Positions 13,300-24,839 of a stretch of DNA of 64,000 nucleotides are shown here, piece after piece (positions within the stretch are counted from its first letter, which is position 1; the number at the start of each line of letters is the position of its first letter). Source of the stretch: Polietes domitor (Eukaryota > Arthropoda > Insecta > Diptera > Muscidae). The DNA lies in contig OX377620.1 in the NCBI GenBank assembly GCA_947397865.1, forward strand, positions 91,919,924-91,983,923, read 5' to 3'. The notes under the pieces are model-generated. The model was not told the DNA's origin. It did not search any database and was given only the letters and a program-made list of their open reading frames with translations. The position numbers and the translations under genes were made by a program.

Positions 13300-13688
13300 G
13301 TACACAGTTGGCGAAAAATGTACTTTATTTGGGCCGACAGACAATACTAATAGTCTGGGAACCAGCAACGTTTTTATTACACTATAAGTGTCACAGCTTA
13401 AACTTTTAGGATATGTTCCTTTATTTTTGGAAAGAAAAAAAAAAATGCATGTATGGCAAACCTTCGGGGTGGCTTTGGCCCCCCTGCGACTTTTAAGGGC
13501 GCAAAAAATGGGTAGCATTTACACCATTTTATCATTGCTGGTATTTATATATATAAGAAAGCTCTTACACCTGCGAGTTACCAACCAAGCAGCCACACCA
13601 ATCAGGGGTGCGTGCCAGACAGGGCCAAAGTCCGGGGCCAACAACGAATTTCTTTACGCTGTAAGTAAAACGGCCCAAACTTTTATGG
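13300..13688 (+). repeat. Family D repeat, left part, interrupted by B
   Basis: GGCTTTGGCCCCCCTGC, the hallmark of family D, occurs at about 13470. The segment AGAAAGCTCTTACACCTGCG with GTGCGTGCCAGACAGG follows, and recurs at 15290-15370. The repeat stops at TTTTATGGGCACTT, where family B begins, and resumes at 15018. Confidence 0.7.
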
Positions 13689-15017
13689 GCACTTGTATCC
13701 CTTGAAAGTACGGATTTCGAAAAATCCGTTTACTTTCCGTGTCTACGCAGTCAGAGGAATGTATACTCCGAATTGCATGACTCTAGCTCCGGTCATTTGG
13801 TTGGTACTATTTTTCCATTTTAACCCCAAAAAGTACGAATTTCGAAAAATTTGTCTATTGTCCGTGTCTACGCAGTCAGAGGAATGTATACTCCGAATTT
13901 CATGACTCTAGTTGCGGTCATTTGATTGGTATTATTTGTATCCCCTTTTTTCATTTAACCCCAAAAAGTACGAATTTCGAAAAGTCTTTTTATTTTAAGT
14001 GTCTACGCAATCAGGGGAGTGTATACACCGAATTTCATTATTCCAGGTGTAGCCGTTTGGTTGGTACCATTTTTATCCCTCCGTACCCATTGTATCCCTT
14101 GAAAGTACGGATTTGGAAAAAAAACTTGTATTTTTTATGTCTACGTAGTCGAAGGAATGTATACTCTGAATTTCATGACTCTAGCTGCGGCCATTTGGTT
14201 GGTACTATTTTTATCCCCTTTTTCTATTTTGACCCCAAAAAGTACGAATTTCGAAAAATCAGTTTATTTTCCGTATCTACACAGTCAGAGGAATGTATAC
14301 TCAGAATTTCATGACTTAGCTGCGGTCATTTAATTGGTACTAATTTAATCCCATTTTTTAATTTTAACCCCAAAAAGTACGACTTTTGAAAAATCCGTGA
14401 ATTTTACTTGTCTATGCAATTCGAGGAATGTATACACCGAATTTCATTATTCTAGGTACAACAGTTTGGTTGGTACCATTTTGATCCCTCTATTCCCATT
14501 TTACCCCTTAAAAGTATGAATTTGAAAAAAATACTTTTATATTATGTATCTACTCAACTAGAGGAATGTACACACCGAATTTCGTGTTTCTAGCTGTTGT
14601 CGTTTAATATGTACCTTTTTTATCCCTTTTTTTATCCCCATTTCACCCCCTACAAATAAGAATCACTTTATCGTGCGCATATCAAATATCAAACAAATAT
14701 AAACAGATATATTCAAAAAACATGCTTATTAAATACGCTAAAATATTAGGGATTATTATGGGTATTTTTAGTCCTTGTGAGGGAAAACTTTTTCCCTTTG
14801 GGCCGATTTCGCCCCGTTTCAATCCCAACCGATGAGACGCATTTATGGAAAATTTGAATGTTCTAGCTCCTTTAGTTTAGATGCTAGCGGACATCTTAGC
14901 ATTTTATGACGATCAAGAATATATATACTTTATAGGGTCTCAGGTCGATATTTCAAGGTGTTACAAACGGAATGACAAAGTTAGTATACCCCCATCCCGG
15001 AGGTGGAGGGTATAAAA
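13689..15017 (+). mobile_element. Family B element, left-truncated, inserted in D
   Basis: About seven internal direct repeats with a period near 137 bases (AAAAGTACGAATTT at 13830, 13966, 14240 and so on) are followed by the conserved right region. That region has CCTTGTGAGGGAAAA, GGTCTCAGGTCGATATTTCA, GTTACAAACGGAATGACAAA and the terminal GGAGGTGGAGGGTATAAAA. This copy has the most internal units in the window. The two open frames of 70 and 130 codons simply read through these units. Confidence 0.8.
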
Positions 15018-15790
15018 AACTCCATGTCTGGTAAACTTTCGAGAATGACTTTGGCCCCCTGCAACCTTTAAGTTCGAATGGAAATAGTGATATTTCTACC
15101 ACTTTCTTATAAGTAAAACTGCCAAAACTTTTATGGTCACCTTCTTACATTATGAGAAGAAAAAATATGCTTGTCTGGCAGGTCTACGGGGGTGGCTTTG
15201 GCCCCCCTGCAATTTTTTAGGTAAAAAAGGTAGGGCTTTTTAAGGTTGAAAAGGGTACTGATTATTTATTATATTATATTTGATTATTTAGAAAGCTCTT
15301 ACACCTACGAGTTATCAACCAGCCAGCCAGACAAGTCAGGGGGTGGAAAGTGCGTGCCAGACAGGCTTAAAGTCCGGGGGCCAGCAACGAATATCCTTAA
15401 ACTATAAGTAAAACAGCTAAAACCGTTACGGTAATTTCCTTCCATTGTACAAAGAAAGAAAATAAATGTCTGGCAAAACCTTCGAAGGCGGCTTTGGCCC
15501 CCCTGCATCTTTTAAGGTCGAATAAAAATAGTGCTATTTCCACCACTTTCCTATAAGTATAACTGCCAAATTTTTTATGGTAAATTCCTTACATTATGAG
15601 AAGAAGAAAAATTCATGTTTGGCCAGCCTTCGGGGTTGGTTTTGGCCCCCCTGCAATTTTTAAGGTCGAAGAAGGTAATGATATTTCCACCACTTCCCTA
15701 TAAGTAAAATTGCCAAATCTTATATTACTTACATTGTAGAAGTAAAAAATCAATGTCTGGAAAACCTTCGGGAAAGCGTTGGCCCCCCTG
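15018..15790 (+). repeat. Family D tandem repeat, right part
   Basis: GGCCCCCCTGC-type words recur near 15054, 15201, 15499, 15646 and 15784, giving a period of about 138-147 bases. One roughly 298-base interval holds an extra block with the AGAAAGCTCTTACACCTACG segment. Each unit contains TAAGTAAAACTGCCAAAA, TTATGGTCA and an A-rich AGAAGAAAAA tract. No protein is encoded. Confidence 0.7.
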
Positions 15791-15884
15791 CTCTTGCCGG
15801 TCTTTCAATTTCTGATACAAATTTCTATGCAAAAACTACTAAATCAAAAAAACTGTCCTCTAGTGTGAGATTGCGCAGAAATCG

Positions 15885-15965
15885 ACGGAATTGTAAACAG
15901 AGTACACAGGTTTTCTAAATAAGATCTCTTCATTCATGAGTATATGGTCTTGTTCAGCTCCAATA
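15885..15965 (-). repeat. Family E fragment
   Basis: Read on the minus strand, GCTGAACAAGACCATATA, TAGAAAACCTGTGTA and flanking words match the left end of the inverted-repeat element at 59449-59990 (CCTGAACAAGACCATATAGA, TAGAAAATCTGTGTAAT). Only this end is present. Confidence 0.55.
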
Positions 15966-16017
15966 AGAAAAGGTAAAATTGTCGCAAAATTATTAAAAAT
16001 GCAAGTTAGGTGTAGGG

Positions 16018-16966
16018 TAGAGTAATCAGAAAACCGACTTTTCTATGATGTCGGGATTTCGGGTTTTTCGAAAACTGTGATTTAAAAAACGATTGCACCT
16101 TTTTCGGTTTCATTCTTAAAACAGTAAAAATAGGAAATTTAGACTTTTATGCCGAAAATCATAAGTAACAATTTCTACAATATATTATTTAAGCTCAGCA
16201 AAGCATACAAAATATCTCAATTACAAATATTTAATTTTAAATAAATATATAGGGCGTTTTTTAACTTATATAGAACTTTCGAAAGGGCTAGCTGTCAAAC
16301 GAACTGTCATACATGGCTCACGTTTCGACATTTATTATCAGTATACGGTGGCAAATCATTATGAATAGATTTACGCGTACACAACGCTGCCAAATAATAC
16401 AAATTTACTTTGAAAAATCAGTCGTCAATTCGCGAAATTTATAGACACCTTCGTGATTTTTATGGCACACGTAATCGTCAGTCCAGTATGTGCGCAAAGA
16501 TCTTGGCCTACACCCGTCCAGTTGCTGTAGAAATTCTTTCGCTGATTGGGTTCTACAGCAGTGTGCCATAAAAAACTCGAAGAGGTCTATAAATTTCGCG
16601 AATAGACGGACATCGGTCAACGCCATCAATTTTCAGACATGTGAGGCGTTACGAGTTCATACAACCGAAATAAATTTAGACATACGTCACACGGAACGGG
16701 TTTTGATTACGTAGTACGTTAAAAACGAGGGCGAACGCCTCCGACGTGGCTGTTAAGTTCGATTAGAAAGTGGCAAAAAAGTGTTCCGTGAAGCGTGTGA
16801 TAATATTAAAAGTGGAGAATTATTAAGTCACACAGAATTTTCAATAATAGAAAAACGGTCGAGATCGACCCGGTTTACCCGGCTTTCCGACAACCGTGAT
16901 TTTACAAAAACGTTCGGTCTAGGTTGAAAAAAAAGGTTGACCCGGGTTTCGGGTTTGATCACTCTA
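16018..16966. mobile_element. hAT-like non-autonomous element (949 bases)
   Basis: The left terminus TAGAGTAATCA and the right terminus TGATCACTCTA form an inverted repeat of about 11 bases with one mismatch. The flanks GTGTAGGG (16010-16017) and GTGTAGGT (16967-16974) agree at 7 of 8 bases, as expected for an aged 8-base target duplication of the hAT superfamily. Subterminal GGGTTTCGGGT-type words recur in inverted form. No hAT transposase is present; the interior holds a mariner relic. Confidence 0.55.
16249..16720 (+). pseudogene. Mariner-type transposase relic, N-terminal part, scrambled
   Basis: From ATG at 16361 the frame reads MNRFTRTQRCQIIQIYFEKS, the start of the helix-turn-helix DNA-binding region of the same insect mariner type as the copies at 30.5, 35.2 and 57.8 kb, and then meets a stop. 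A later piece (16490 onward) reads RKDLGLHP and then FADWVLQQ, which are normally further apart in the linker before the catalytic domain. Two segments, 16432-16471 and 16560-16600, are inverted copies of each other, so an internal inversion or duplication has scrambled the gene. The catalytic domain is absent. It sits inside the hAT-like element. Confidence 0.7.
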
Positions 16967-16989
16967 GTGTAGGTATAGACCTGTCATGC

Positions 16990-17467
16990 AATCCACCACG
17001 GATTGCATTCCATAGTATTACCGGTAGATTAGAGGCTTTCGACTTTACAAAGAAGTGAAGTAACATATTTTGAAAATTGTTATATTTTGAATGAGCATTG
17101 CTATATTTGTTTACTATTTCAAACTACAAGGCATATAAGTATGCGCACGTTTTAAAGAATTTTCATTGTTTCATTATTATAATATTAATATTCTACTACT
17201 ATATATAATACTGCAATAGTAATCACAAAGTGAACATGAGGGAGCAATCTTTAAAAATGTATTCTAAATATTAGGTGTATTGTCAATCGTCATTAGGGAG
17301 AAACATGGGTCGATTTCTCTCATATTGGAATGAACGCATTTAAATTCATGATTCTAGGTACATCCGCTTGCTTGGTACCAATTTTATCCCGTTTTGATCC
17401 TAAAGGTACGAATATCGAAAGATATCTTTATTTTTCGTGTCTACGCAGTCACAGTAATGTACACACC
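16990..17467 (+). mobile_element. Family B left-end fragment
   Basis: CCACCACGGATTGCATTCC, AGTATTACCGGTAGATTA and GACTTTACAAAGAAGTG match the left end of the full-length copy at 1039, and ATTTTTCGTGTCTACGCAGT comes from an internal unit. The copy then stops abruptly against the piggyBac-like relic. Confidence 0.75.
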
Positions 17468-17981
17468 GACTACCACAAAGCTTTTGTGGTTTGCATATTA
17501 TTGTGGGAATAACCAGCTGCCAAAAGAATGCCGACGAATGCGTCTAATTCAGTTGCGTTCAAATCTGTCAAATTTTATGAACACCTCAATTGGAACACTG
17601 TTTTGTTCCTTCGGACCAGGTCGAAAACGCATGATATTGTGTTGACGTAAACGCACTCCAATATTTGGTTCATTTTTACACCATATAGTAGCGCCCTTAC
17701 CAAGAAAAGAATCTTCGGTAGCATTCTGTTCTTCAATTTCTTCATCGTCGTCACTATCAAACACTTCATCTGCTTCGACAACCCAATCATTTTCGACATC
17801 TGAGGCATCGCACATAGTCTAGCATATAATTTAGATACATATCGTCGTCAACTCCTGGGAAGTCATCAATCTGTTCAGTTGCAACCACTTCTTCAGCGGC
17901 TCTTTCACGCTGTAACTCATTGGCCAATGCTTCTGCTAGTCGTGTCTGGAAATTCACGTACTTCTGTACTTCGCCACCCAT
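17468..17981 (-). pseudogene. PiggyBac-like transposase relic (N-terminal part)
   Basis: The minus strand starts at an ATG near 17981 (MGGEVQKYVNF). An acidic stretch, FDSDDDEEIEEQ, follows. In another frame come GATIWCKNEPN and VRLRQHNIMRFRPGPK, resembling the region of piggyBac-type transposases where a short Trp motif precedes an R-x-x-N-I-x-x-x-x-P-G-P block. After a further frameshift, near 17550, TELDAFVGILLAAG and KALW match the start of the piggyBac catalytic domain. At least two frameshifts and loss of everything downstream make it a pseudogene. The family call is by remembered motif pattern only; the C-terminus was probably lost where family B abuts. Confidence 0.6.
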
Positions 17982-18472
17982 TTTTTTTTTCGAATAAATA
18001 AAAATTTTTCCGTAAATTATTGGCTGTACCTTTCAAAGTTCACTGTGCAACAGAAGCGAAAAAATATAAAAACCAAAACTACCTTTCTTTGTGTGTTACG
18101 TATACTATGTATAGATGAAAAAATCCACATACATTTTGTTTGTTGTTTTTTTAATGTGTTTTTCATAAAACGATACCTAACAATATTTGTAGAGGGTACC
18201 TGGAGACTCAAACCCCTAGCTAAATTAGAAATATATTTAAATCACAGTTAGATTCGTAAAATATCTGGCCAGATACATGTGCAGTGAGATTCTGAAGTGA
18301 CCACTCACGTAAATTCAATGTTGTGTAAAACAATACGAGAAACATATTTGTAGAACATTTTAAACTTCAAAGACTCCTTTTTTACAAAAGTCATAAACAT
18401 ATGGCATTTTATGACTTTCAAAGCAAAAAAAAGCAAAATAAATTGAATAGATTAATCATTAAAATCGTATAT
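17982..18472. other. Unique AT-rich DNA
   Basis: Nothing recognisable. The beginning could be the 5' flank of the piggyBac-like element, but no terminal repeat ending in a TTAA target was found. Confidence 0.35.
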
Positions 18473-19287
18473 AACAAGTAAGTAAGTTTCAGTTGGTTAA
18501 GACGACTTACATATACCATCACTTAAATTTTACTTTGCACCGGAATAGTGTTATGAAGCATTTAATTTTACCTAGGATAGATACAATTGTGTGGGAGTTA
18601 CTAGAAGAGGCGCGACAAAAGCATAAATAATTGTAGGTTTAATCTAATTATAAAAATATTTTCAAACATAAAATTGCAACTTCAAATTTTGACTACCCGT
18701 ATGGAAGTTATTTCAATAAGAGCTGATGCCACTTTGTGAGGTAGGTATCAGAAGGGGTATGACAATATCGGCCATATTCCAAGTGTATGAAACGTCCATG
18801 AAAGCATTGCCACATACCAAAATTCACAGTATTCCGATCATCCGTATAGAATATATAATAGCATTAATTTTACGTAGTTTAGGGTGATTTGTGTGGGAGG
18901 TATTGGAATGGGCGTGGCAAAACCAGGCATGATTATGAAAGCATAACAAAATATAGCTGATTCAGAATATACGTGTGGAAGTTACATTGGCTTTAATTTA
19001 ACATAGAAAAATGGGCCATTTGCGTGGGAGGTTCCAGAAGGGACGTGACAATTTCGCCCATCTTGGAACTTAAACTAAGTTTGGGGAAAATATTACCATG
19101 TGCAAAGTTTGAATTGATTTCTTAACTCCTTTTGAGAGTTATTGTGTACACCTGTCAGCCAGACAGACGGTCGGACGGACATGGCTCAAAGAACTTAAAA
19201 AGTGGTGAAACTGATTTGGTTCGAACATATTTATGGTCTTAAGTCATTCCTTCAATGCGTTTCACTCTGTAGAGTGAGGGTATAGAA
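18473..19287 (+). mobile_element. Family C element
   Basis: It begins AACAAGTAAGTAAGTTTCAG with ATATACCATCACT, and ends TTTCACTCTGTAGAGTGAGG GTATA, giving TATACC / GGGTATA subterminal inverted ends. Near the right end is CAGACAGACGGTCGGACGGA then CATGGCTCAAAG, equivalent to the A and B module. The interior contains GTGTGGGAGTTACTAGAAG-like units repeated near 18590, 18890 and 19020. It does not match the A or B interior. Confidence 0.65.
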
Positions 19288-20410
19288 ATATTGCTAGCAA
19301 TGTTTCTTGACGGAAACACACCCTCTATCTAAAAGTTTAAAATAAATACCTATGCCATAATAATATGCAAACTCGGAAATTGTGAATAGTTTAAGAAGTA
19401 TTCTTTCAAAACGCTAATACACGAATTTTTTTTCCATTCTGCTAAAATATGTGGTCAAACAGTGTATTGTACGGTCAAAAGTACACAAACTTTGTCATCC
19501 CCGACACTCACGACTATTAAATTTTAAATGCAAAATTTTTATGTGATCGCATTTTTATTGCTAATTTAATTAAAATTAAAACTATGTATTGCGTTCTTGC
19601 CAGAAAAAACATGTCACCAAATGCAAATATCAAAGCGAAATCAGTTGCTTGTTTTCTCTCTAACAAGCATTAGATGTTGAGATTATTTGAAAATAGTTGC
19701 CGCCAACTTTCCATAAACACGTCAGGTGTAGTATTTTTATTTGATGAAACATTTGACAACTATTTCAACGAATTTTATGGAATGTTGCAGATATTTAGAT
19801 ATTTGGCTATTTGTCTGTTGTATACCACTACTAAATACTTTGAGGTGTTTTTTTATGGTTTTTCGTCTAAAACAAAAGTACTGCGTTTTTGTTTTATTTC
19901 CCAAAAGTTGATATATTTTATAGTAAACAAAATTCCTGTTTTACCAAAACAAAAATCGATATTATTGTGCTCACACAATACAGAGAAAAAATGGCGAAAG
20001 CCATTTAATATGTAGTTTCATATTTAAGTCGCAAAAGAATGCAACGTCGTCATTTAAATGCGTTCTATTAATCTTAAATAGGTTTTTGATCTTAAGCTGA
20101 TGTTTTAAATGATCAAAAGACAGCAGTTGGGATGTGCACACATGCTTTAGGAACGCAATAAATTTGTACGAACTCCTCAGATAAACCACTATAGAGTACA
20201 AGCGAAGGACTTACATTTTTCAGATATATGTATAGCCATTTATATAATATATACCATTGGCGTAGGTGGTATATTCTTCTGGGGTGGGCTATAGCCACCC
20301 CCCCCATTTTCTTTTTTGTTAAAAACTAAAAAAAATATTTATAGTATATATATATAGTACGTCAAATTTATGGTTATCGAGGATACGTCCAAAAAAGGTA
20401 ACACAAAATA
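19288..20410. other. Unique AT-rich DNA, no gene seen
   Basis: The 113-codon open frame at 19674-20015 has no motif that I recognise and is mostly low-complexity aromatic text. No window repeat recurs here. A C-run (CCACCCCCCCCATTT) lies at about 20295-20309. Confidence 0.4.
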
Positions 20411-20730
20411 TTTTTGAACTGGGATATTGTCCTGGCTCAAGACCATTTTGCATCTACATATATTCAATAGAATGCAAATTTATTTACAAATGGCATGGTG
20501 TCACGACCATGCCAAAAGTCTTTTCAAGTGGATTCGCAGCGACTTTTCAACATCAGTTGTGCTTCTCGTGTGAGAATCATTTCAAAAAAGCTTTCAAAAG
20601 TTTTTTCCCGAGACACGATTCGAACTCGAGACCTTCTGGGTGCAAATCGGACCCTTTACCTCTGTGATATATATTTTCGTGTCTATAAAAATGGAAATAT
20701 GGAAAAATGAACCAGAAGCAATTTTCTTGA
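20411..20730. repeat. Family I repeat with tRNA-like box (SINE-like)
   Basis: GAACTGGGATATTGTCCTGG, CATTTTGCATCTA and GAATGCAAATTTATTTACAA recur at 27030 and 27454. A second block, CAAGTGGATTCGCAGCGACT with TTTTCAACATCA, recurs at 27170-27205. At 20617-20633 the minus strand reads GGTCTCGAGTTCGAATC, resembling an RNA polymerase III B box as found in tRNAs and tRNA-derived SINEs. No A box was confirmed, so the SINE call is tentative. Confidence 0.5.
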
Positions 20731-20779
20731 AGTAGGAAAAAATATTATTTGCAGCTCATACAACAAAAAAGTTACATTT

Positions 20780-22310
20780 TTATATCCTCCGCCACAGGAT
20801 GGGGTATACTAAGTTTGTCATTCCGTTTGTAACACCTTGAAATAAATAATATATATTCTTGGTCGTCATAAAATCCTAAGACGATATAGCCATGTCCGTC
20901 CGTCTGCTGAAAGCATACTAGCATCTAAACGAAAGGAGCCAGGACATCCAAATTTTCCAAGAATACGTCTAATAATTATATATCGGTTAGGATTGAAATT
21001 ATGCAAACTAGGTTCATTCATTTCCCAGATTTTTCCTAACAAAGACAGGAAATATCCCTAGTATTTCGAGTATTTAAGCATGTTTTTTGAATATGCCTGC
21101 ATAATTATACGATATTTGGTATGCGCATTCCCATTGTAGCATAAAATGATTCTTATTTGAAGAGAGTGAAATGAGACAAAAAGGGATAAAAATAGTACCG
21201 GTAAAACGACAACAGCTAGAAACACGAAATTCGGTCTGTGTGTATTCTTCTAAATGAATAGACACGTAAAATAAAAGGTTTTTTCCAAATTCGTACTTTT
21301 AAGGGGGTAAAAGGGGAATAGTGGGATATAAATGGTACCAACCAAACGGCTGCAGTTAGAATAATGAAATTAGGTGTATACATTCCCCTGACTAAAATAA
21401 AAAGTTTTTTTTTCCAAATTCATTATTTTAAGGGGTAAAATGAGAACAGAGGAATAAAAATGGCACCAAAAAACGAGGAATAAAAACAGATGAATAAAAA
21501 TGGCACCAAAAAACGGGAACACCTTACCTTATTTTTTCGAAAATGAGGTTGGATCAACAGTTACGGTGAATGGAATCGAGAGAGGATTAATGATTTTTCA
21601 TGGTCGGAGTTGGAAGGTATTGGTCTGCACAACGTTTACTTTCAACAAGACGGCGCTACGTGCCACACAAGCAACAAAACCATTGCTCTTTTACGGGAAA
21701 AGTTTCCGGACCGTGTTATCTCTCTAAGAGGTGATCACAATTGGCCACCGAGATCTTGTGATTTAACACCTTGCGACTTCTTCCTTTGGGGCTACGTGAA
21801 AGATAAGGTCTGTGCCAACAGCCCAGCGTCGATTCAAGACCTCAAAGATAGAATTCGTGAGGCTATCGAGGACATAAATTTCATGAAAAGGATGTGGTCT
21901 TGGAAGCATGGTCGTGGTGGCCATTTGGCTGATGTTGTTTATCATTATTAACGGCATAGCTTCCTCTTTATTATGAAATAAACATCCGATCATTTATCTC
22001 AAAAGATGACATTTTTCTTTGAATACCAAAATAACACCTCTGGTTGGAAAACCCTGTATATCATGAAGCAAAATCGGCAAAAAGGGAAAAAATAGCTACT
22101 TCTATTTTATCAGGCGTGTACATCTTCTGATAGTGTAGACGCGCAACGTAAAGTTTTTTTCGGAAATTTGAACTTTTATGAAAAATTAGATCGAAAGGAG
22201 GAAACGTGGTACCGTCCAAACGGTTTCTTTTAGAAACATGAAATCCGATTTATTCTCTGACTTGGTAGACGTACAAAATAAAAGGCATTCTAAAAGATAT
22301 AAAACGTATA
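20780..22310 (-). mobile_element. Family B element, interrupted by a mariner fragment
   Basis: The B right end appears first, inverted (TATATCCTCCGCCACAGGAT, GTTTGTAACACCTTGAAAT), then inverted internal units (AAACGACAACAGCTAGAAAC, AAATTCGTACTTTTAAGGGG). From about 21520 to 22058 a mariner piece interrupts, after which B-like words resume (GTAGACGCGCAACGTAAAG, GGTACCGTCCAAACGG). The left end is missing. Confidence 0.7.
21517..22058 (+). pseudogene. Mariner-type transposase, C-terminal half
   Basis: A frame near 21529 reads YFFENEVGSTVTVNG, typical of the segment after the first catalytic aspartate. After a frameshift the frame 21610-21951 carries FQQDGATCH (second catalytic Asp, residue 14), then WPPRSCDLTPCDFFLWGYVK holding the third acidic residue 37 positions later (DD34D-like spacing), and ends GGHLADVVYHY with a natural stop. 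The 3' flank ends GGTTGGAAAACCCTGTATA, a plausible terminal repeat. The N-terminal half with the DNA-binding domain and the first catalytic Asp is missing, so it cannot be active alone. The second and third catalytic positions are intact, unlike most other copies in the window. Confidence 0.85.
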
Positions 22311-24283
22311 CCAAGGAAACGGCTTGGTATTGCATTATGAACGCGAAAGAAACTGGATTTTGAGAAAAATGGAACGAATTTCGATAGTCCTCATACAAAT
22401 CTACTCGTGATTTATTCTATTACTGCTGTAAAATCCAATCAAAATCATGTTATATTTCAACTGAATGTGGATCCATATGGGTCCGTTTTGCCATGAAGTC
22501 CCCATATAAAAATACCCTTAATTTTCATTATAACCGCTCAAACTCCTCATATTACATCGGATAATGATGACATATCTCAGATCATGTTTTTTGCTCACTT
22601 AATGTAAAAGCGGAACATACTGGTCCATGTTTTCATATACCCCTCATACTCATGATCCTAATTTTGATATAGACACTAATCAAATATCCCTCCGATTATT
22701 CTCATTGTCACTCTTTACTTCGGATTTTAGATTTATTTTGCACAACTCATTATATATCAGCCAGAAACACCTACATGGATTTGTCAACATACTTACTTCT
22801 GGCAACCTTGGTGTAATTGGTCACATCTCGTTATATTTTGTACCATTATGTATAAATAAAAAAGAAACAAAATAATTTCCTGTTACATTGGTTTATAATT
22901 GAGTTCTTCTTATGCTAATTTCAAACATCTGGCTCACCTATTTATTATTGCAAGTTAAAAAAGTACACGAATAAAACCAGAGTGCCTACAATTCCATTAA
23001 GGAAGTCCAGGCCAATGTGAAATCAAGAACATGATATTAATATGACAATATCTTCAATTGGCTTTGATTGAATCGTAACTTGATTCGTAATTGAATAACT
23101 GATTGATGCAAGTGCACATCGAGTGTATCGAGAAGGCCTTGTTGTTGCCTGATTCTTTTTTCTGTTAAAGAAATAGTGTTGTGACCCAAATAAATTGGGA
23201 TTTATTTCAGAAGATTTCACATTTATGTGATCTGGCCATTTATCATATGACTAAACTAATCTACGTAGATCTAGGTAGAATATGTTTTAAATATAAATTA
23301 AAATAAATCACATATTTTCATTTTGTGTGTTGCGAGTAGATCGCAAAAATTAGAAAGAACGCAATAGTTCTTCTCGTTTGCGCAGGTTGATCAAAGAATG
23401 CTATAAAAATAATGATGATGTGGTTGTTAGTGGTGGTGGTGTCGGCGATGGTGGTTCAGTTAAACTGTATTTATGCCATCTAATTTATTGTTAAAAATTA
23501 TTTCGAACATATAAGTATATATATATGTATGTACGACTTTCTTCACTTTCACTACATTCTACATATATGTATGTATAAGTTGTACATGGAGATGTCCCAG
23601 GAAATGTTTGTACGACGACCGATGATGATGTTCCATTTTATTCTTAATGGCCATAATACTGCGAAATCGTTTTATAAACACAACAAAAGAGAAACAAATT
23701 GCTGCTGCGAATCACCACACTAACATTAGCGAAAAACACACTAAATGCGCATAAAAATCGCAATTTTATTATCTGCGAGCGTCCATCCATTCATCCGTCC
23801 GTCCGTGCGTCTCTAACAATCGAGTCAAATAAAAATATAGGAGGTAGTCGTTCGTCAGTGGCTAATGCATGAGCAAAAGTAAAAGTCCGAAGGCCTTGAG
23901 AGTGATACGGGTAGTATCACCGGCGATAAGTAGAGGACATAATCACGCAGTGCGCACTACACTTTACTCTAGAGTATTTCGCTATTTCGCAGTTATTAAA
24001 TGGCAGGGTGCAGAGATTATGACAGACGCTGGCGTCTGGAGTAGCGAAAGTGGTCAATCAGATCAGCTACACTGCAAAAAATTGTTCTAACGAGTGATGG
24101 AAGATATTTTTACGTTCAATGTTATATAAATATATATACAAAACGTATTGTAATTAATTTCGAAATCATTAAATGTACAAGAGGGTTATATTCAGAAAAT
24201 ATTTCCATAATCTCCAGAGGAAGAATTACATTTTAATGTAATTCGATATTTTCTGCCGGAGGTAATTTCCCCGATAATCTTTT
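22311..24283. other. Unique DNA, no gene seen
   Basis: Contains a short GGT/GAT-rich tract (23411-23458), a (TATG)n-like tract near 23515-23535 and a GTCC run at 23792-23806. Open frames of 60-80 codons have no recognised motifs. Confidence 0.4.
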
Positions 24284-24424
24284 TATATCCTCACTCTACA
24301 GAGTACATTTTATGACGATCAAGAATATATATATACTTTATAGGGTCTCAGGTCGATATTTCAAGGTGTTACAAACGGTATGACAAAGTTAGTATACCCC
24401 CATCCTGGAGGTGGAGGGTATACA
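24284..24424. repeat. Chimeric C-end / B-end mini-element
   Basis: The left 22 bases (TATATCCTCACTCTACAGAG) are the inverted right end of family C. They are joined directly to the last 115 bases of family B (ATGACGATCAAGAATATATA through CCTGGAGGTGGAGGGTATA). The product is a 141-base unit bounded by TATATCCTC and GAGGGTATA. Confidence 0.65.
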
Positions 24425-24839
24425 AAGTAGACTCGTAAAAGTTTGAATACGTGTAACTTTAAAAGTATAAAAGTGGTAGTTACGTATTATACATTTTTGA
24501 AAAGGTAATTTTATTAAAAATAAAACTGGGGTAATAGTTAACACATTTGTCATTCGGAAATTTTTTTCAACTAATTTTTCGAACTATCTTTAAGTTTCTA
24601 TCTTACAGTTTTGCCTACACTCGCCTACACTGAGATATTAACACAGCCATAAAGGTTCATGTCTCACCTATTCATCCTATTGATATTAGCTGCTAATACC
24701 TGCTAACCTGGAAAATAAATACGAAAAACTAACTAACTTTCTGACTTTTTTTTAGTTTTTCCAACAAAACCCTACAAAAAATATGAATTATTTGAAATGT
24801 CTAATTATTATAGATAATTATTTTGTTAACAATTTGACA

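Noticed and set aside
13693..14314. Open frames of 70 and 130 codons with repeating STQSEECI-like text
   Set aside because: They read through the direct repeats of family B. The same text appears in different frames and on either strand in other copies, so it is not protein-coding.
19674..20015. A 113-codon frame considered as a host gene
   Set aside because: No motif, ATG context or splice signal stands out, and its composition matches random AT-rich sequence.
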